Assembly: GCF_001514145.1 (NCBI RefSeq)
Contig: NZ_KQ948670.1
Span: 58,013 to 122,012 of the forward strand
Direction of reading: 5' to 3'
Origin: Streptomyces canus
GTDB lineage: Bacteria > Actinomycetota > Actinomycetes > Streptomycetales > Streptomycetaceae
DNA length: 64,000 nucleotides
Below the pieces are notes generated by a model. It ran no database searches and was not told where the DNA came from. It saw only the letters and a program-made list of their open reading frames with translations. The translations under genes and the position numbers were made by a program. Each line of letters begins with the position of its first letter. Position 1 is the first letter of the stretch. Positions 7,922 to 17,194 of the stretch are shown here, piece after piece.

Positions 7922-9925
7922 ATGAACGCGTGTACGTTGAGGCATGTGCGTGTGGTCGAGTTCGGAGTCCTGGGGTCGGTGGCGGCCTGGGACGAGACCG
8001 GGGAGCCGATCGCCCTGAAGGGCCCGAGGCATCGTGCGGTGCTGGCCCGCCTCCTCATCGCCCGCCGCGGGGTCGTGCCCGTTCCCCGTCTGGTGGAGGA
8101 CCTGTGGGAGGGGGACCCGCCGGCGGATGCCGTGGGCACCGTCCGGACCTTCGTCGCCGGGCTGCGGCGCGCTCTGGAACCCGAGCGGCCCCGCCGGACC
8201 CCGTCCCGCCTCCTCGTCACCGAAGGCCCCGGCTACGCGCTGCGCGCCGAGCCCGCCCATGTCGACGCCCGGCGGTTCGAGCGCGCCGTCGCCGCCGCGG
8301 CGGACCTGCCTCCCGCGCAGGCGGTGCCCCGGCTGACCGAGGCTCTGGAGCTGTGGCGCGGACCCGCCTACGCCGACTTCGCCGAGGAGCGCTGGGCGCG
8401 CGCGGAACGCTCCCGGCTCGCCGAGCTCCGGCTGACCGCCGTCGAGCGCCGGGCCGAGGGCCGGCTCGCCCTCGGCGCCGCGGCCGACGCGGCAGCGGAC
8501 CTCGACGCCCATGTGGCCGAGCACCCCTGGCGGGAGGACGCCTGGCAGCTGCTCGCCCTCGCCCTGTACCGCTGCGGACGCCAGGCCGACGCCCTGTCCG
8601 TCCTGCGGCGCGCCCGACAGTTGCTGCGCGAGCACCTCGGTGTGGAGCCCGGCCCGCGGCTCAGCCGCACAGAGCAGGACATCCTGCGGCACGCCGACCA
8701 CCTGGACCCGGGCCCCTCGGACCCGGCCGCGCAGGTCTGGGCGCAGGCCTCCGCGTCGTACGCGAGCATGGTCCCTGCGCGGGCACGCACCCGCCTGGAG
8801 TCCACCGCGGGGCTGATGCGCGACCTGGCCGTCACCGGGGGCGGCGGACTGGAAGCGGCCCGCAGGCACCGCGCGGCGGCCGTGGCGGCGGCGGAGCAGC
8901 TGGGTGATCCGGAGCTGACCGCACGGGTCATCGGCGTCTACGACGTCCCCGCCGTCTGGACCCGTTCCGACGACCCCGCCCAGGCCGACCGGCTCGTGGG
9001 TGCGGCGGAACGCACCCTGCTCCACCTGCCGCCGGGCGCGCCGGAGGCGGCCAGGGCACGGCTCCTGGCCACCGTGGCGGTGGAGTCCCGCGGCACGCTC
9101 CCCGAGGGAACGCGCGCCCTCCAGGCCGCCCACCAGGCCGTGGAGAGCGCACGCCGGCTCGAAGACGCCAACCTGCTCGTCTTCGCCCTCAACGGCCTGT
9201 TCATGCAGACCTTCGAACGAGCCGGACTCGCCACCCGGCGGGCGGAGATCGGCGCGGAGATCACCGAAGTGGCCGCCCGGCACGGCCTGTTCACCTACGA
9301 GGTCCTCGGCCACCTGATCCTGCTCCAAGCACACTGCGCCACCGCCGACTTCACGGCGGCCGACAAGCACGCGGCCGCCGCCGCCACACTCGCCGAACGG
9401 CACGAACTGCCTCTCGTCGCCGTCTTCACCACGTGGTACCGCGCCCTGCGCACCGCGACGACAGAGCCCCCGCGGCTCGGCGAATCCGCGTACCGGGCCG
9501 CCGCCAAGTCCCTCGAGGGCGCCGGAATGCCCGGCCTGGAGCAGGGATTGCTGCCGCTCGCCCTGCTGTGCCTGCGGCTGCACCACGGCCTCCCCGTCAC
9601 CGCCGACCCGCACACCGACTGGGGCCCCTACGAGCCGTGGGTGCGCCCCCTGTTGCTGCTCGCGGAAGGGCGCGACCAGGACGCCGTACGTCTGCTGGCT
9701 TCCGTGCCTTCCCCGCCCGGGGACCTCCTGTACGAGGCCCTGTGGAGCCTCCTCGCCCGCGCGGCCATCCAGGTGGACGACCGTCCGCTCATGCGGCGAG
9801 CCCTGCGTGCGCTCGAATCCGCCAGGGGCGAACTCGCGGGCGCCGCAAGCGGCTTGCTCACCGCCGGTCCTGTCGCGGACCACCTGGACGCGCTCGCAGC
9901 GGCGCTCGCACCGCACGCCTCTTGA
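7922..9925 (+). CDS. SARP-like (BTAD-domain) transcriptional regulator
   Basis: A protein of about 660 residues. An OmpR-type winged helix (VEFGVLGSVAAWDETGE, RHRAVLARLLIARRG, VPVPRLVEDLWEG, residues about 10-100) is followed by the bacterial transcriptional activation domain (RFERAVAAAADLP through LYRCGRQADALSVLRRARQLL and LGVEPGPRLS, about 105-250). The C-terminal 400 residues are Ala/Leu-rich helices resembling degenerate TPR-like repeats. No NB-ARC/P-loop ATPase is present, unlike AfsR. Several starts are possible between ATG 7922 and GTG 7952; the GTG codons at 7946 or 7952 agree best with the family N-terminus. SARPs usually activate secondary-metabolite genes by binding heptameric direct repeats. 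No biosynthetic cluster is adjacent, so its target is unclear. Confidence 0.85.
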   Translation: MNACTLRHVRVVEFGVLGSVAAWDETGEPIALKGPRHRAVLARLLIARRGVVPVPRLVEDLWEGDPPADAVGTVRTFVAGLRRALEPERPRRTPSRLLVTEGPGYALRAEPAHVDARRFERAVAAAADLPPAQAVPRLTEALELWRGPAYADFAEERWARAERSRLAELRLTAVERRAEGRLALGAAADAAADLDAHVAEHPWREDAWQLLALALYRCGRQADALSVLRRARQLLREHLGVEPGPRLSRTEQDILRHADHLDPGPSDPAAQVWAQASASYASMVPARARTRLESTAGLMRDLAVTGGGGLEAARRHRAAAVAAAEQLGDPELTARVIGVYDVPAVWTRSDDPAQADRLVGAAERTLLHLPPGAPEAARARLLATVAVESRGTLPEGTRALQAAHQAVESARRLEDANLLVFALNGLFMQTFERAGLATRRAEIGAEITEVAARHGLFTYEVLGHLILLQAHCATADFTAADKHAAAAATLAERHELPLVAVFTTWYRALRTATTEPPRLGESAYRAAAKSLEGAGMPGLEQGLLPLALLCLRLHHGLPVTADPHTDWGPYEPWVRPLLLLAEGRDQDAVRLLASVPSPPGDLLYEALWSLLARAAIQVDDRPLMRRALRALESARGELAGAASGLLTAGPVADHLDALAAALAPHAS

Positions 9926-9968
9926 CCTCGGCCGGAGCGGCGGCTTAACGTTCCGGCGTTTGCCAGTG

Positions 9969-9984
9969 ATTGAAACGATTCAAT
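9969..9984. promoter_or_regulatory. Putative LacI-family operator of the GH106 gene
   Basis: The 16-base imperfect palindrome ATTGAAACGATTCAAT (14 of 16 bases symmetrical) sits 18 bases upstream of the rhamnosidase start. The TGAAACG...TTCA core with a central CG is the hallmark of LacI/GalR-type repressor sites in actinobacteria. No LacI gene is nearby, so the regulator would act from elsewhere. Confidence 0.6.
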
Positions 9985-10001
9985 ACTTTGGGGGCGCCCA
10001 G

Positions 10002-12995
10002 ATGCATGAAGCCGACCCGCAGCGCGACGGCATATCCCGACGCGCGGTCCTGGCCGCCGGACTGACCGCGGGCGCCGCCCTGGCCCTCGGGGCGGGGGCC
10101 GCGTCGGCGGTGGCGGGGACGGGCGGCGCCGTCGACTGGTTCGCGGCCCCCGCCCGCTCGGTGCGGCCCAGGTTCCGCTGGTGGTGGCCGGACGGTCTCG
10201 TGGACCCGGACGAGATCGCCCGCGAGGTCGACCAGATCGCGGACGCGGGCTTCGGCGGTGTGGAGATCGCCGCCGTCCACCACAGCATCAAGGACAAGTC
10301 GGTCCTGGACACCGCACACCACGGCTGGGGGAGCAGACCCTGGCGGGACGGCGTCGAGGCCGCGCTGCGTCGCGCGGCGAGACGGGGTCTCACCGTCGAC
10401 CTCACCCTCGGCCCCAGCTGGCCCGTGGCCGTCCCCGGGCTCACGCCCGACGACGACGCCGCAGCCAAGGAACTCGCCCACGGCCGCGCCCCGTTGACCG
10501 GTGGGAGCACCTACCAGGGGCCCGTACCGCCCCCCGTCCACGCCGCGGCCGCGGGGGTGACCCGTCAGCAGCTCCTCGCCGTACAGGCCGCCCGGGTCGA
10601 GCCCGCCCACTCGACCCGCAAGGAGACCGGACTCGATCCGGACAGCGTCCAGGACCTCACCGCGACCGTCACCGACGGCACACTGACCTGGACCGCGCCC
10701 GAGGGCGGGGACTGGGTGCTCATCTCCTACTGGGTGCGTGGTTCGGGCCAGCAGCCCGAGTCCGGCCCCCACTCCGCCCCGGCCGCCTACGCCGTCGACC
10801 ACTTCAGCCCGGCCGGCACCACCGCGGTCACCTCCTACTGGCAGGACCACCTGCTGACCCCCTCCCTGCGGCGCCTTCTGCGAGCCGCGGGCGGCTCCTT
10901 CTTCGAGGACTCCGTGGAGCTGGAGACCGACGGCCTGACCTGGACACCCCTGCTGCCCGAGGCCTTCGAGAAGCACACCGGACGGCCGCTGCTGCCGTAC
11001 CTGCCCGCCCTCGTCCTGGACAACAGCAACCAGGTCTTCGCCTTCGAGGCCCAGTTCACCCGCCAGATCCGGCACGACTTCTGGGAGACCGTCTCCGGCC
11101 TCTTCAACCGCAACCACCTGACGGCCCTGCGGGACTGGGCGCACCCCCTCGGCATGACCCTGCGCTCGCAGCCCTACGGCCTCCAGACGGACGCCATCGC
11201 CTCGGCTGCGATCCTCGACATCCCCGAGGGCGAGTCCCTCGGCTTCAAGAACCTGGACGACTACCGCTGTCTGGCCGGCGGCCGGGACATGGCCGGGCGG
11301 AGAGTCCTGTCCTGCGAGGCGGGCGCCTACAACGGATCCGCGTACAGCACGACCTGGGACCGCTTCCTGCGCACCATGGGCGGCGCCTACGCGGCCGGCG
11401 TCAACCAGACCGTCGTGCACGGCTTCTCCTACGCCACCGCCCCCGGGGTGAACTGGCCGGGATTCGCCGCCTTCAGCCCGTACAACGGCACCGCTGGCTA
11501 CGGCGAGTCGTGGGGCCCGCGCCAGCCCACCTGGCGGCACGTCCAGGACATCTCCGGATACCTGGGCCGCGTCCACCAGGTGCTCCAGACCGGTACCGCC
11601 AGAGCGGACGTCGCCGTGTTCCGGCAGACCGGCTACACCGCCACCGGAATCGGCGCCTCCTGGTTCACGGCCACCGGCGTCCCGCTCGGCTGGACCCACC
11701 AGTTCCTCAGCGGACCCCTCCTCGACCTGCCCTCCGCCACCGTCACGGACGGCCGGCTCGCCCCCGACGGCCCCGCCTACAAAGCCCTGTTCGTCGAGGG
11801 TGACTTCTTCTACGGCTCCACCCCCACCCTCGCAGTCGAGGACGCCCGCAAGATCCTCGCCCTGGCCGAGGCGGGACTTCCCGTCGTCCTGTTCGGAGCC
11901 TTCGACCAGGCGCTGACGCCCGGCGTCCCGGACCAGGGGGAGACGGACCGGCTGCGCGACCTCCTCGCCCGGCTGCTCACGCTGCCCCACGTCGTCCGGG
12001 TCACCGACAAGGCGGCGGTCGGCGACGCCCTCGCCGGGCTCGGGGTGAGCGCCGACGTACGGCACGCCACCGCGTCCACGCTCCTCAACGCCCACCGGGT
12101 CACCGCCGACGCGGACTTCTACTACCTCTGCAACGGCAAGCACGCCGAGACGGTCAAGCCGCCCGTGGCCGCGATCGACCACGACGTCACCCTGCGCCGC
12201 ACCCACGGCGGCAGGACCGTGCCGTATCTGCTCGATCCCTGGACGGGCGAGGCGGTACGGCTCGCGCAATACACCGAGGACGGGGCCGACATCACCCTGC
12301 GGGTCACGCTCCAGCCGGGGCAGACCACGATCGTCGCCCTGGGCCGGCCGGGACTGTTCGGCGACCGCCATGGCACCAGTGCGCACGCCGAGGCGACCGA
12401 CGCCGACGCGGTGCTGTTCACCGACCGAGGGCTGACCCTGCGTGCCCGCACCGCCGGTACCTGGACTACCCGCCTGTCACAGGGCCGTACCTCCACCACC
12501 AGGACCCCCGCCGTGCCCGCGCCCATCACACCGGCCCGCTGGGAGCTGGAGGTCGAGGACTGGTACCCGGGCCCGGACGCCACCCGGACCGATCACGTCC
12601 GGCGCGGCGTCACCCTCGAGACGCTGCGGCCCTGGTCGCAGATCCCCGAGCTGTCCGACTCCGCGGGCATCGGCCGGTACCGCGCCACGGTCACCCTGCC
12701 GGCCGGCTGGACGTCGTCCCACGGTGCCGAGTTGGAGCTGGGGCAGGTCAGCGACACCTTCCGGGTGAGCGTCAACGGCAGGCGCCTGCCCACGGCCGAC
12801 CGGCTCCACCCCGTCGTCGACCTCGGCCCCTTCCTGCGGCGCGGTGAGAACACGCTCGAGATCGAGGTGGCGACCCCGCTCATCAACCGGCTCAGGGTCG
12901 CGCAACCCACGGTGTTCGGCGGGGTCGCCCGCCAGGACCACGGTCTGGTGGGGCCGGTGAGACTCGTGCCGTACGTGCAGGCGGCTGTGCGCTGA
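10002..12995 (+). CDS. Tat-exported glycoside hydrolase, GH106 alpha-L-rhamnosidase-like
   Basis: A 997-residue protein. The N-terminus has a twin-arginine signal (GISRRAVLAAGLTAGAAL ending in an Ala-rich cleavage region). The mature start, PRFRWWWPDGLVDPDEIARE then QIADAGFGGVEIA, is characteristic of GH106 and related beta/alpha-barrel hydrolases, as are DLTLGPSWP, SYWQDHLL, FFEDSVELE and LRSQPYG. The C-terminal part (about residues 840-990) is beta-rich with a galactose-binding-like jelly roll (GIGRYRATVTLPAGW, LELGQVSDTFRVSVNG). GH106 enzymes release L-rhamnose from plant pectin side chains and glycosides. Length is normal for the family. Start ATG 10002 was chosen because it begins the signal peptide. 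A LacI-type operator precedes it and a bidirectional terminator follows. Confidence 0.8.
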   Translation: MHEADPQRDGISRRAVLAAGLTAGAALALGAGAASAVAGTGGAVDWFAAPARSVRPRFRWWWPDGLVDPDEIAREVDQIADAGFGGVEIAAVHHSIKDKSVLDTAHHGWGSRPWRDGVEAALRRAARRGLTVDLTLGPSWPVAVPGLTPDDDAAAKELAHGRAPLTGGSTYQGPVPPPVHAAAAGVTRQQLLAVQAARVEPAHSTRKETGLDPDSVQDLTATVTDGTLTWTAPEGGDWVLISYWVRGSGQQPESGPHSAPAAYAVDHFSPAGTTAVTSYWQDHLLTPSLRRLLRAAGGSFFEDSVELETDGLTWTPLLPEAFEKHTGRPLLPYLPALVLDNSNQVFAFEAQFTRQIRHDFWETVSGLFNRNHLTALRDWAHPLGMTLRSQPYGLQTDAIASAAILDIPEGESLGFKNLDDYRCLAGGRDMAGRRVLSCEAGAYNGSAYSTTWDRFLRTMGGAYAAGVNQTVVHGFSYATAPGVNWPGFAAFSPYNGTAGYGESWGPRQPTWRHVQDISGYLGRVHQVLQTGTARADVAVFRQTGYTATGIGASWFTATGVPLGWTHQFLSGPLLDLPSATVTDGRLAPDGPAYKALFVEGDFFYGSTPTLAVEDARKILALAEAGLPVVLFGAFDQALTPGVPDQGETDRLRDLLARLLTLPHVVRVTDKAAVGDALAGLGVSADVRHATASTLLNAHRVTADADFYYLCNGKHAETVKPPVAAIDHDVTLRRTHGGRTVPYLLDPWTGEAVRLAQYTEDGADITLRVTLQPGQTTIVALGRPGLFGDRHGTSAHAEATDADAVLFTDRGLTLRARTAGTWTTRLSQGRTSTTRTPAVPAPITPARWELEVEDWYPGPDATRTDHVRRGVTLETLRPWSQIPELSDSAGIGRYRATVTLPAGWTSSHGAELELGQVSDTFRVSVNGRRLPTADRLHPVVDLGPFLRRGENTLEIEVATPLINRLRVAQPTVFGGVARQDHGLVGPVRLVPYVQAAVR

Positions 12996-13004
12996 CGACG
13001 AAGG

Positions 13005-13030
13005 GCGCGCCCGGCCCGTGCCGGGCGCGC
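13005..13030. terminator. Bidirectional hairpin terminator
   Basis: Perfect 11-bp GC-rich stem (GCGCGCCCGGC at 13005-13015, complement at 13020-13030) with a CCGT loop. It lies between the stop codons of the convergent rhamnosidase and methyltransferase genes. Confidence 0.85.
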
Positions 13031-13035
13031 TCTTG

Positions 13036-13668
13036 TTACGCGGGAAGCCCGCAGTACAGGAACAGATGCGGTTCGGTGGCGCCTTCGGGATGGTCCGGGG
13101 TGAACTCCACAGCCTGCTCGTGCTCCACGGCGAGACCCGCGTCGCGCACTACGGCCAGCATGTCCTCCGCGGCGAAACTCGTGGCCCGGACAGGCTGGCC
13201 CATGAACTCGACCGCCAGGTCCTCCACGTCCACGGGCACGGTGGCGAGCACCAGGCTCCCGCCCGGCCGCAGGGCCCGCGCCAGCCGCCCCAGCACCTCC
13301 GACTGCTCCGCCCGGGACATCTGGAGCAGCGAGAAGTACACGCACACCGCGTCGAACGACGCCTTCTCCAACGGCAGTTCACGGATGTCCGCGTGGCGGA
13401 ACTCGGCCTCGGGCACCTGCCGGCCAGCCAGCTCAACCATGACCGGAGAGACGTCCACTCCGAGCACCTCGTGGCCCGCGGCCACCAGCGTGGATGCCGT
13501 GGGACGGCCGGTTCCGCTGCCGACGTCCAGGACCCGGCTACCGGGGCCGAGCCTCCCGAGCAGCCACTCCAGGGACGCCAGGTGCGCCTCGGAACGCGCG
13601 AACGCCTTCTCGTACGTCAGCCCCAGCGCGTCGAAAGCCGCTGCTGCCCGCTGCCCTTTGTCTGCCAC
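13036..13668 (-). CDS. Class I SAM-dependent methyltransferase
   Basis: A 210-residue Rossmann-fold methyltransferase. Motif I is VLDVGSGTGRPT, with an acidic end of strand 2 at LGVDVSPVM, then FRHADIRELPLEKASFDAV (motifs II-III) and ALRPGGSLVLAT (post-III). The C-terminal beta strands (VEHEQAVEFTP...HLFLYCGLP) complete the fold. The start is placed at GTG 13668 because GGGGGGAGCAG lies 5-12 bases upstream; a longer frame from 13728 has no ribosome site. The protein resembles UbiE/ArsM-like small-molecule methyltransferases, but the substrate cannot be told. It is monocistronic, convergent with the rhamnosidase. Confidence 0.85.
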   Translation of the reverse strand: MADKGQRAAAAFDALGLTYEKAFARSEAHLASLEWLLGRLGPGSRVLDVGSGTGRPTASTLVAAGHEVLGVDVSPVMVELAGRQVPEAEFRHADIRELPLEKASFDAVCVYFSLLQMSRAEQSEVLGRLARALRPGGSLVLATVPVDVEDLAVEFMGQPVRATSFAAEDMLAVVRDAGLAVEHEQAVEFTPDHPEGATEPHLFLYCGLPA

Positions 13669-13766
13669 GACCTGCTCCCCCCTCGCGGTGTCCGGGCATC
13701 GTAGCCCGGCAGTGCCCGACCCCGGCACGGCTTGCGGACGAAAGCCGAGGCGGGCAGTGTTCGACC

Positions 13767-14219
13767 GTGGCCACCCTGCTGATCGTGCATCACACGCCCT
13801 CGCCCAACTGCCAGGCGATGTTCGAAGCCGTCGTCTCCGGTGCGACGGCGCCGGAGATCGAGGGCGTCCGTGTCGTACGCCGCGCGGCCCTGTCCGCCAC
13901 GGCCTCGGACGTGCTGGAGGCGGACGGCTACCTGCTGGGCACCCCGGCCAACCTCGGGTACATGTCCGGAGCCCTCAAACACTTCTTCGACCAGGTCTAC
14001 TACCCCTGTCTCGACGAGACGCGCGGCCGCCCGTTCGGCGTCTACGTGCACGGCGGCAACGACGTCACCGGAGCCCTGCGCGGCATCGAGTCGATCACGA
14101 AGGGTCTCGGCTGGCGCGGTGCGGCCGACCCGGTGACCGTCACCGGCGAACCGGCCAAGACCGACATCGAGGCGTGCTGGGAGCTGGGGGCGACGGTCGC
14201 GGCAGGACTGATGTCCTAG
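13767..14219 (+). CDS. Flavodoxin-fold / NADPH-dependent FMN-reductase-like protein
   Basis: A 150-residue protein with a flavodoxin-like fold. LLIVHHTPSPNCQAMFEAV is the phosphate-binding loop region, and GYLLGTPANLGYMSGALKHFFDQVYY is the FMN-isoalloxazine-contacting loop typical of flavodoxin/NAD(P)H-quinone reductases. RGRPFGVYVHGGND follows, with a final helix. Start GTG 13767 begins the first beta-strand. Such proteins reduce quinones or deliver electrons via FMN; the partner is unknown. The gene is divergent from the methyltransferase and convergent with the response regulator, with which it shares its stop: the palindrome CTAG (14216-14219) ends both genes. Confidence 0.8.
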   Translation: MATLLIVHHTPSPNCQAMFEAVVSGATAPEIEGVRVVRRAALSATASDVLEADGYLLGTPANLGYMSGALKHFFDQVYYPCLDETRGRPFGVYVHGGNDVTGALRGIESITKGLGWRGAADPVTVTGEPAKTDIEACWELGATVAAGLMS

Positions 14220-14941
14220 CTGTCGCGGAGGGCGCCGTCCGCGGCGCCGCCCGGTGTGATCAGCCCGCTCTCGTAGGCGAGGACCACCGCCTGGACACGG
14301 TCGCGCAGCTCCAGCTTCGACAGGATCCGGCCGATGTGTGTCTTCACCGTCGTCGGACTGAGGAACAGTCGCTCCGCGAGCTCGGCGTTGCTGAGCCCGG
14401 TCGCCAGCAGCCGCAGCACCTCCAGCTCACGGGGGGTCAGCCCGGACAGGTCCTGGCGCGGGTCGGCCGAGGGAGCGGCCTCCTCACGCCGGGCGAAGCG
14501 CTCGATCAGGCGGCGGGTGATCGTGGGCGCCAGCAGGGCGTCGCCGGACCGCACCAGTCGTATGGCGGCCACCAGATGCTCGGGCGTGACGTCCTTGAGG
14601 AGGAAGCCACTGGCTCCGGCGGTGAGGGCGGCGTAGACGTAGTGGTCGAGGTCGTACGTGGTCAGGATGATCACCCGTATGTCGCCCGCGGTGTCGTCCG
14701 CGAGGATCCGCCGGGTGGCCTCGATGCCGTCCATGCCCGGCATCCGGATGTCCATGAGGACGACGTCGGGGCGGGTCCGCCGGACCGCGGCAACCGCCTC
14801 CGCGCCGTCCGCCGCCTCCGCCGTCACCTCGATGCCGTCCGCGGTCAGGATCATCCCGAACCCGGTCCGTACGAGGGCCTGGTCGTCGGCGATGACGGCC
14901 CGCAACCTGTCGCCGTTCACGCCATCAGCCAACGCAGCCAC
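14216..14941 (-). CDS. Two-component response regulator, NarL/LuxR family
   Basis: A 241-residue regulator with a receiver domain (VIADDQALVRTGFGMIL; phospho-acceptor Asp in VVLMDIRMPGMDG; Thr in VIILTTYD; Lys in GFLLKDV) and a C-terminal LuxR-type HTH (LTPRELEVLRLLATGLSNAELAERL, TVKTHIGRILSKL). The start is ambiguous: the AAGGAG ribosome site overlaps GTG 14941 and is better placed for TTG 14932 or GTG 14920. It lies 45 bases downstream of its partner histidine kinase on the same strand. Placement beside a divergent ABC exporter suggests it controls that exporter in response to an envelope or antibiotic signal. Confidence 0.9.
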   Translation of the reverse strand: MAALADGVNGDRLRAVIADDQALVRTGFGMILTADGIEVTAEAADGAEAVAAVRRTRPDVVLMDIRMPGMDGIEATRRILADDTAGDIRVIILTTYDLDHYVYAALTAGASGFLLKDVTPEHLVAAIRLVRSGDALLAPTITRRLIERFARREEAAPSADPRQDLSGLTPRELEVLRLLATGLSNAELAERLFLSPTTVKTHIGRILSKLELRDRVQAVVLAYESGLITPGGAADGALRDS

Positions 14942-14986
14942 TCCTTGTTCGTGCCGTTCGCCGAAGCCACCCCGCCGAACCGCCCC

Positions 14987-16285
14987 TCATACCGTCCGCC
15001 ACGGCACCTCCGCCCTGATCCGGAAGCCCCCGGCGAGGGTCGGGCCGGCCGTCAGTTCGCCGCCGTAGACCGCGAGGCGCTCCCGCAGACCGATCAGCCC
15101 GCGGCCGTTCCCGTCGGCGGGCACCCCGTCGCGGACTCCGCCGGTGTCCATGACCTCGATCTCCAGCCGGTCGCCGGACCAGCCGACGGTGACGACGGCC
15201 TCGGCGCCGGGCGCGTGCTTGATGGTGTTGGTCAGCGCCTCCTGGACCACTCGGTACGCCGTGAGGTCCACGCCGGGCGGCAGCGGTTCCGGGGGCAGCG
15301 AGACCGCGACGCCGACCGGTGTCCCGGCGGCCCGCACCCGGTCGACCAGCGCGGCCAACTGCCCGAGGCCCGGCTGCGGTTCGAGGCCGTCGGCGGGGGA
15401 GTCCGGGCGGCCGGTGTCCGGCGCGGCCAACAGGCCCATCACATGCCGGAGTTCGGCCATCGCGGCCCGGCCCCCGGCCTCGACCGCGAGCAGCGCCTCC
15501 TTGGACCGCTCCGGGGCCGCGTCCATGACCTTGCGCGCGGCGCCCGCCTGGATGACCATCACGCTCACATTGTGGGTCACGACGTCGTGCAACTCGGCGG
15601 CGATCCGCGCCCGTTCCTCCTCCACGGCCCTGCGCGTCGCCTCCCCGTGCGCCCGCTCCAGCGCGGCGAACCGGTCCCGGCCGGCCGCGAGGCGCCGCCG
15701 CCCGAACCGGACCGCGCCGGCCACCACGCCCGCCACCAGCAACACCACCCCGGGACTCGACCACCCCGGCAGCACCGGCTGCGTCGACCGGAAGGCCACA
15801 CCGGCGAGGACGGCGGCGACGACGAGCCCGACCATCGCGCCCACCCGGTGCCGGCTGTGCGTCACCGCGCTGTAGGTGCCGATGACGCAGGTCAGGACGT
15901 TGATCCAAGAGGCGTTGTCGCCGATGGCGAGCGCCGCGCCGACCACCACGGCGAACACGGTCAGCGGAAACCGCCGCCGTGCGGCCAGCGGCAGTGCCGA
16001 CAACACGACCAGGCTCCAGGGCGATGTGTCGACCGGTGGCTCGGGCCACCCGCCCGGAGGAACCGGGGGCCGGGGCGGAACCGGCGCCCCGTACTCGATC
16101 CGCGACATCTGTACCGGCCCGTCGCCGGGATACTGCGACGCGACCACCACGGCGACCACCGTCAGCAGCACGGCCAGCAGCACGTCGAAGTACAGCGACC
16201 GCCGTGACAGCGCGGCGCCCTTCGCCTCCGGCCGCAGCGCGACACGCACCTGCCGTAGCCATCGGCGCAGGTCTTCCGTCCCCAT
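14987..16285 (-). CDS. Sensor histidine kinase (NarL-partner, HisKA_3 type)
   Basis: A 432-residue membrane kinase. The N-terminal half has several hydrophobic helices (FDVLLAVLLTVVAVVVAS, WSLVVLSALPLAA, LTVFAVVVGAALAIG, VGAMVGLVVAAVLAGVAF, VVLLVAGVVAGAV) with little extracellular domain, typical of intramembrane-sensing kinases. The dimerisation/phosphoacceptor motif is RARIAAELHDVVTHNVSVMV, and the ATPase region has YRVVQEALTNTIKHA (N-box) and GRGLIGLRERL (G-box). Start ATG 16285 (MGTEDLRRW) was chosen; upstream codons lack conservation. The gene pairs with the downstream response regulator and is divergent from the ABC transporter genes. Confidence 0.9.
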   Translation of the reverse strand: MGTEDLRRWLRQVRVALRPEAKGAALSRRSLYFDVLLAVLLTVVAVVVASQYPGDGPVQMSRIEYGAPVPPRPPVPPGGWPEPPVDTSPWSLVVLSALPLAARRRFPLTVFAVVVGAALAIGDNASWINVLTCVIGTYSAVTHSRHRVGAMVGLVVAAVLAGVAFRSTQPVLPGWSSPGVVLLVAGVVAGAVRFGRRRLAAGRDRFAALERAHGEATRRAVEEERARIAAELHDVVTHNVSVMVIQAGAARKVMDAAPERSKEALLAVEAGGRAAMAELRHVMGLLAAPDTGRPDSPADGLEPQPGLGQLAALVDRVRAAGTPVGVAVSLPPEPLPPGVDLTAYRVVQEALTNTIKHAPGAEAVVTVGWSGDRLEIEVMDTGGVRDGVPADGNGRGLIGLRERLAVYGGELTAGPTLAGGFRIRAEVPWRTV

Positions 16286-16501
16286 GAGCACATTGTGCGG
16301 TGCCGTGCCCGGCCGCGCGTCCGTCTCGACGACCAACCCGCCCTCCCGCGGGCGTACTTCGCAGGGATGACCCCAGGCCGGCTCCTCCGTGCGGAGGGCC
16401 ACATGTCGGTGTACCGGCCGACGCGCCCGCAACCCGCCCGCCCGTACCTTCGCCACGCCGACAAGGACACGACCCGACGACCGACAGGACGGGCACCTCC
16501 C

Positions 16502-17194
16502 ATGACCGCAGTGATCGAACTGAAGGGCGTGGCCAAGCGCTACGAAAACGCCGGCGCACCCGCGCTCGGACCGCTCGACCTCTCCGTCGCCCAGGGTGAG
16601 GCCCTCGCCGTGACCGGCCCCTCCGGCAGCGGCAAGTCCACGCTGCTGAACCTCGTCGCGGGCCTCGACAAGCCGACCGAGGGCACCGTGACGGTCGCCG
16701 GACAGCAGGTCGACCGGCTCGGCGAGCACGCCCTGGCCCGGTTCCGCCGGGAACGGATCGGCATGGTCTTCCAGTTCTTCAACCTCCTCGACGACCTCAC
16801 CGTCCTGGACAACATCCAGCTTCCCGCCCAGCTCACCGGAAGCTCACGGCGCAAGACCCAGGCGCGGGCGCAAGAGCTCATGGAGGTGCTGGGCATCCAG
16901 AAGCACGCCCGCGCCTACCCCGGCCGCCTCTCCGGCGGCGAACGCCAACGAGTCGCCGTCGCACGGGCGTTGGTGAACCGCCCCTCACTGCTGCTCGCCG
17001 ACGAACCGACCGGCGCCCTCGACAGCGCCTCGGGCCAGGACGTCCGGGACCTGCTGGTCGACCTGCACCGCGGCGGACAGACCATCGTGCTCGTCACCCA
17101 CGACCCGGCCCTCGCCGAGGCCTGCGCGAGCCGCACCGTCCACCTGGTCGACGGCCATGTCGCCCTCGACTCCCGGGCGGAGGCCGTGCGATGA
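16502..17194 (+). CDS. ABC transporter ATP-binding protein (MacB/LolD type)
   Basis: A 230-residue ATPase with Walker A GPSGSGKSTLLNL, Q-loop FQFFNLLDDLTVLDNI, signature LSGGERQRVAVARAL, Walker B SLLLADEPTGALDS and the H-loop LVTHD. The Gly/Ser pattern and the TGALDS sequence after Walker B are typical of MacB/LolD/FtsE-like ATPases that drive periplasm-facing mechanotransmission or export. ATG 16502 follows a weak ribosome site. The downstream permease starts within its stop codon (ATGA overlap), so the two are translated together. Probably controlled by the divergent two-component system. Confidence 0.92.
   Translation: MTAVIELKGVAKRYENAGAPALGPLDLSVAQGEALAVTGPSGSGKSTLLNLVAGLDKPTEGTVTVAGQQVDRLGEHALARFRRERIGMVFQFFNLLDDLTVLDNIQLPAQLTGSSRRKTQARAQELMEVLGIQKHARAYPGRLSGGERQRVAVARALVNRPSLLLADEPTGALDSASGQDVRDLLVDLHRGGQTIVLVTHDPALAEACASRTVHLVDGHVALDSRAEAVR

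Noticed and set aside
9945..12386. 813-residue minus-strand frame across the rhamnosidase
   Set aside because: Antisense to the GH106 gene with a Tat signal; composition is low-complexity and there is no ribosome site.
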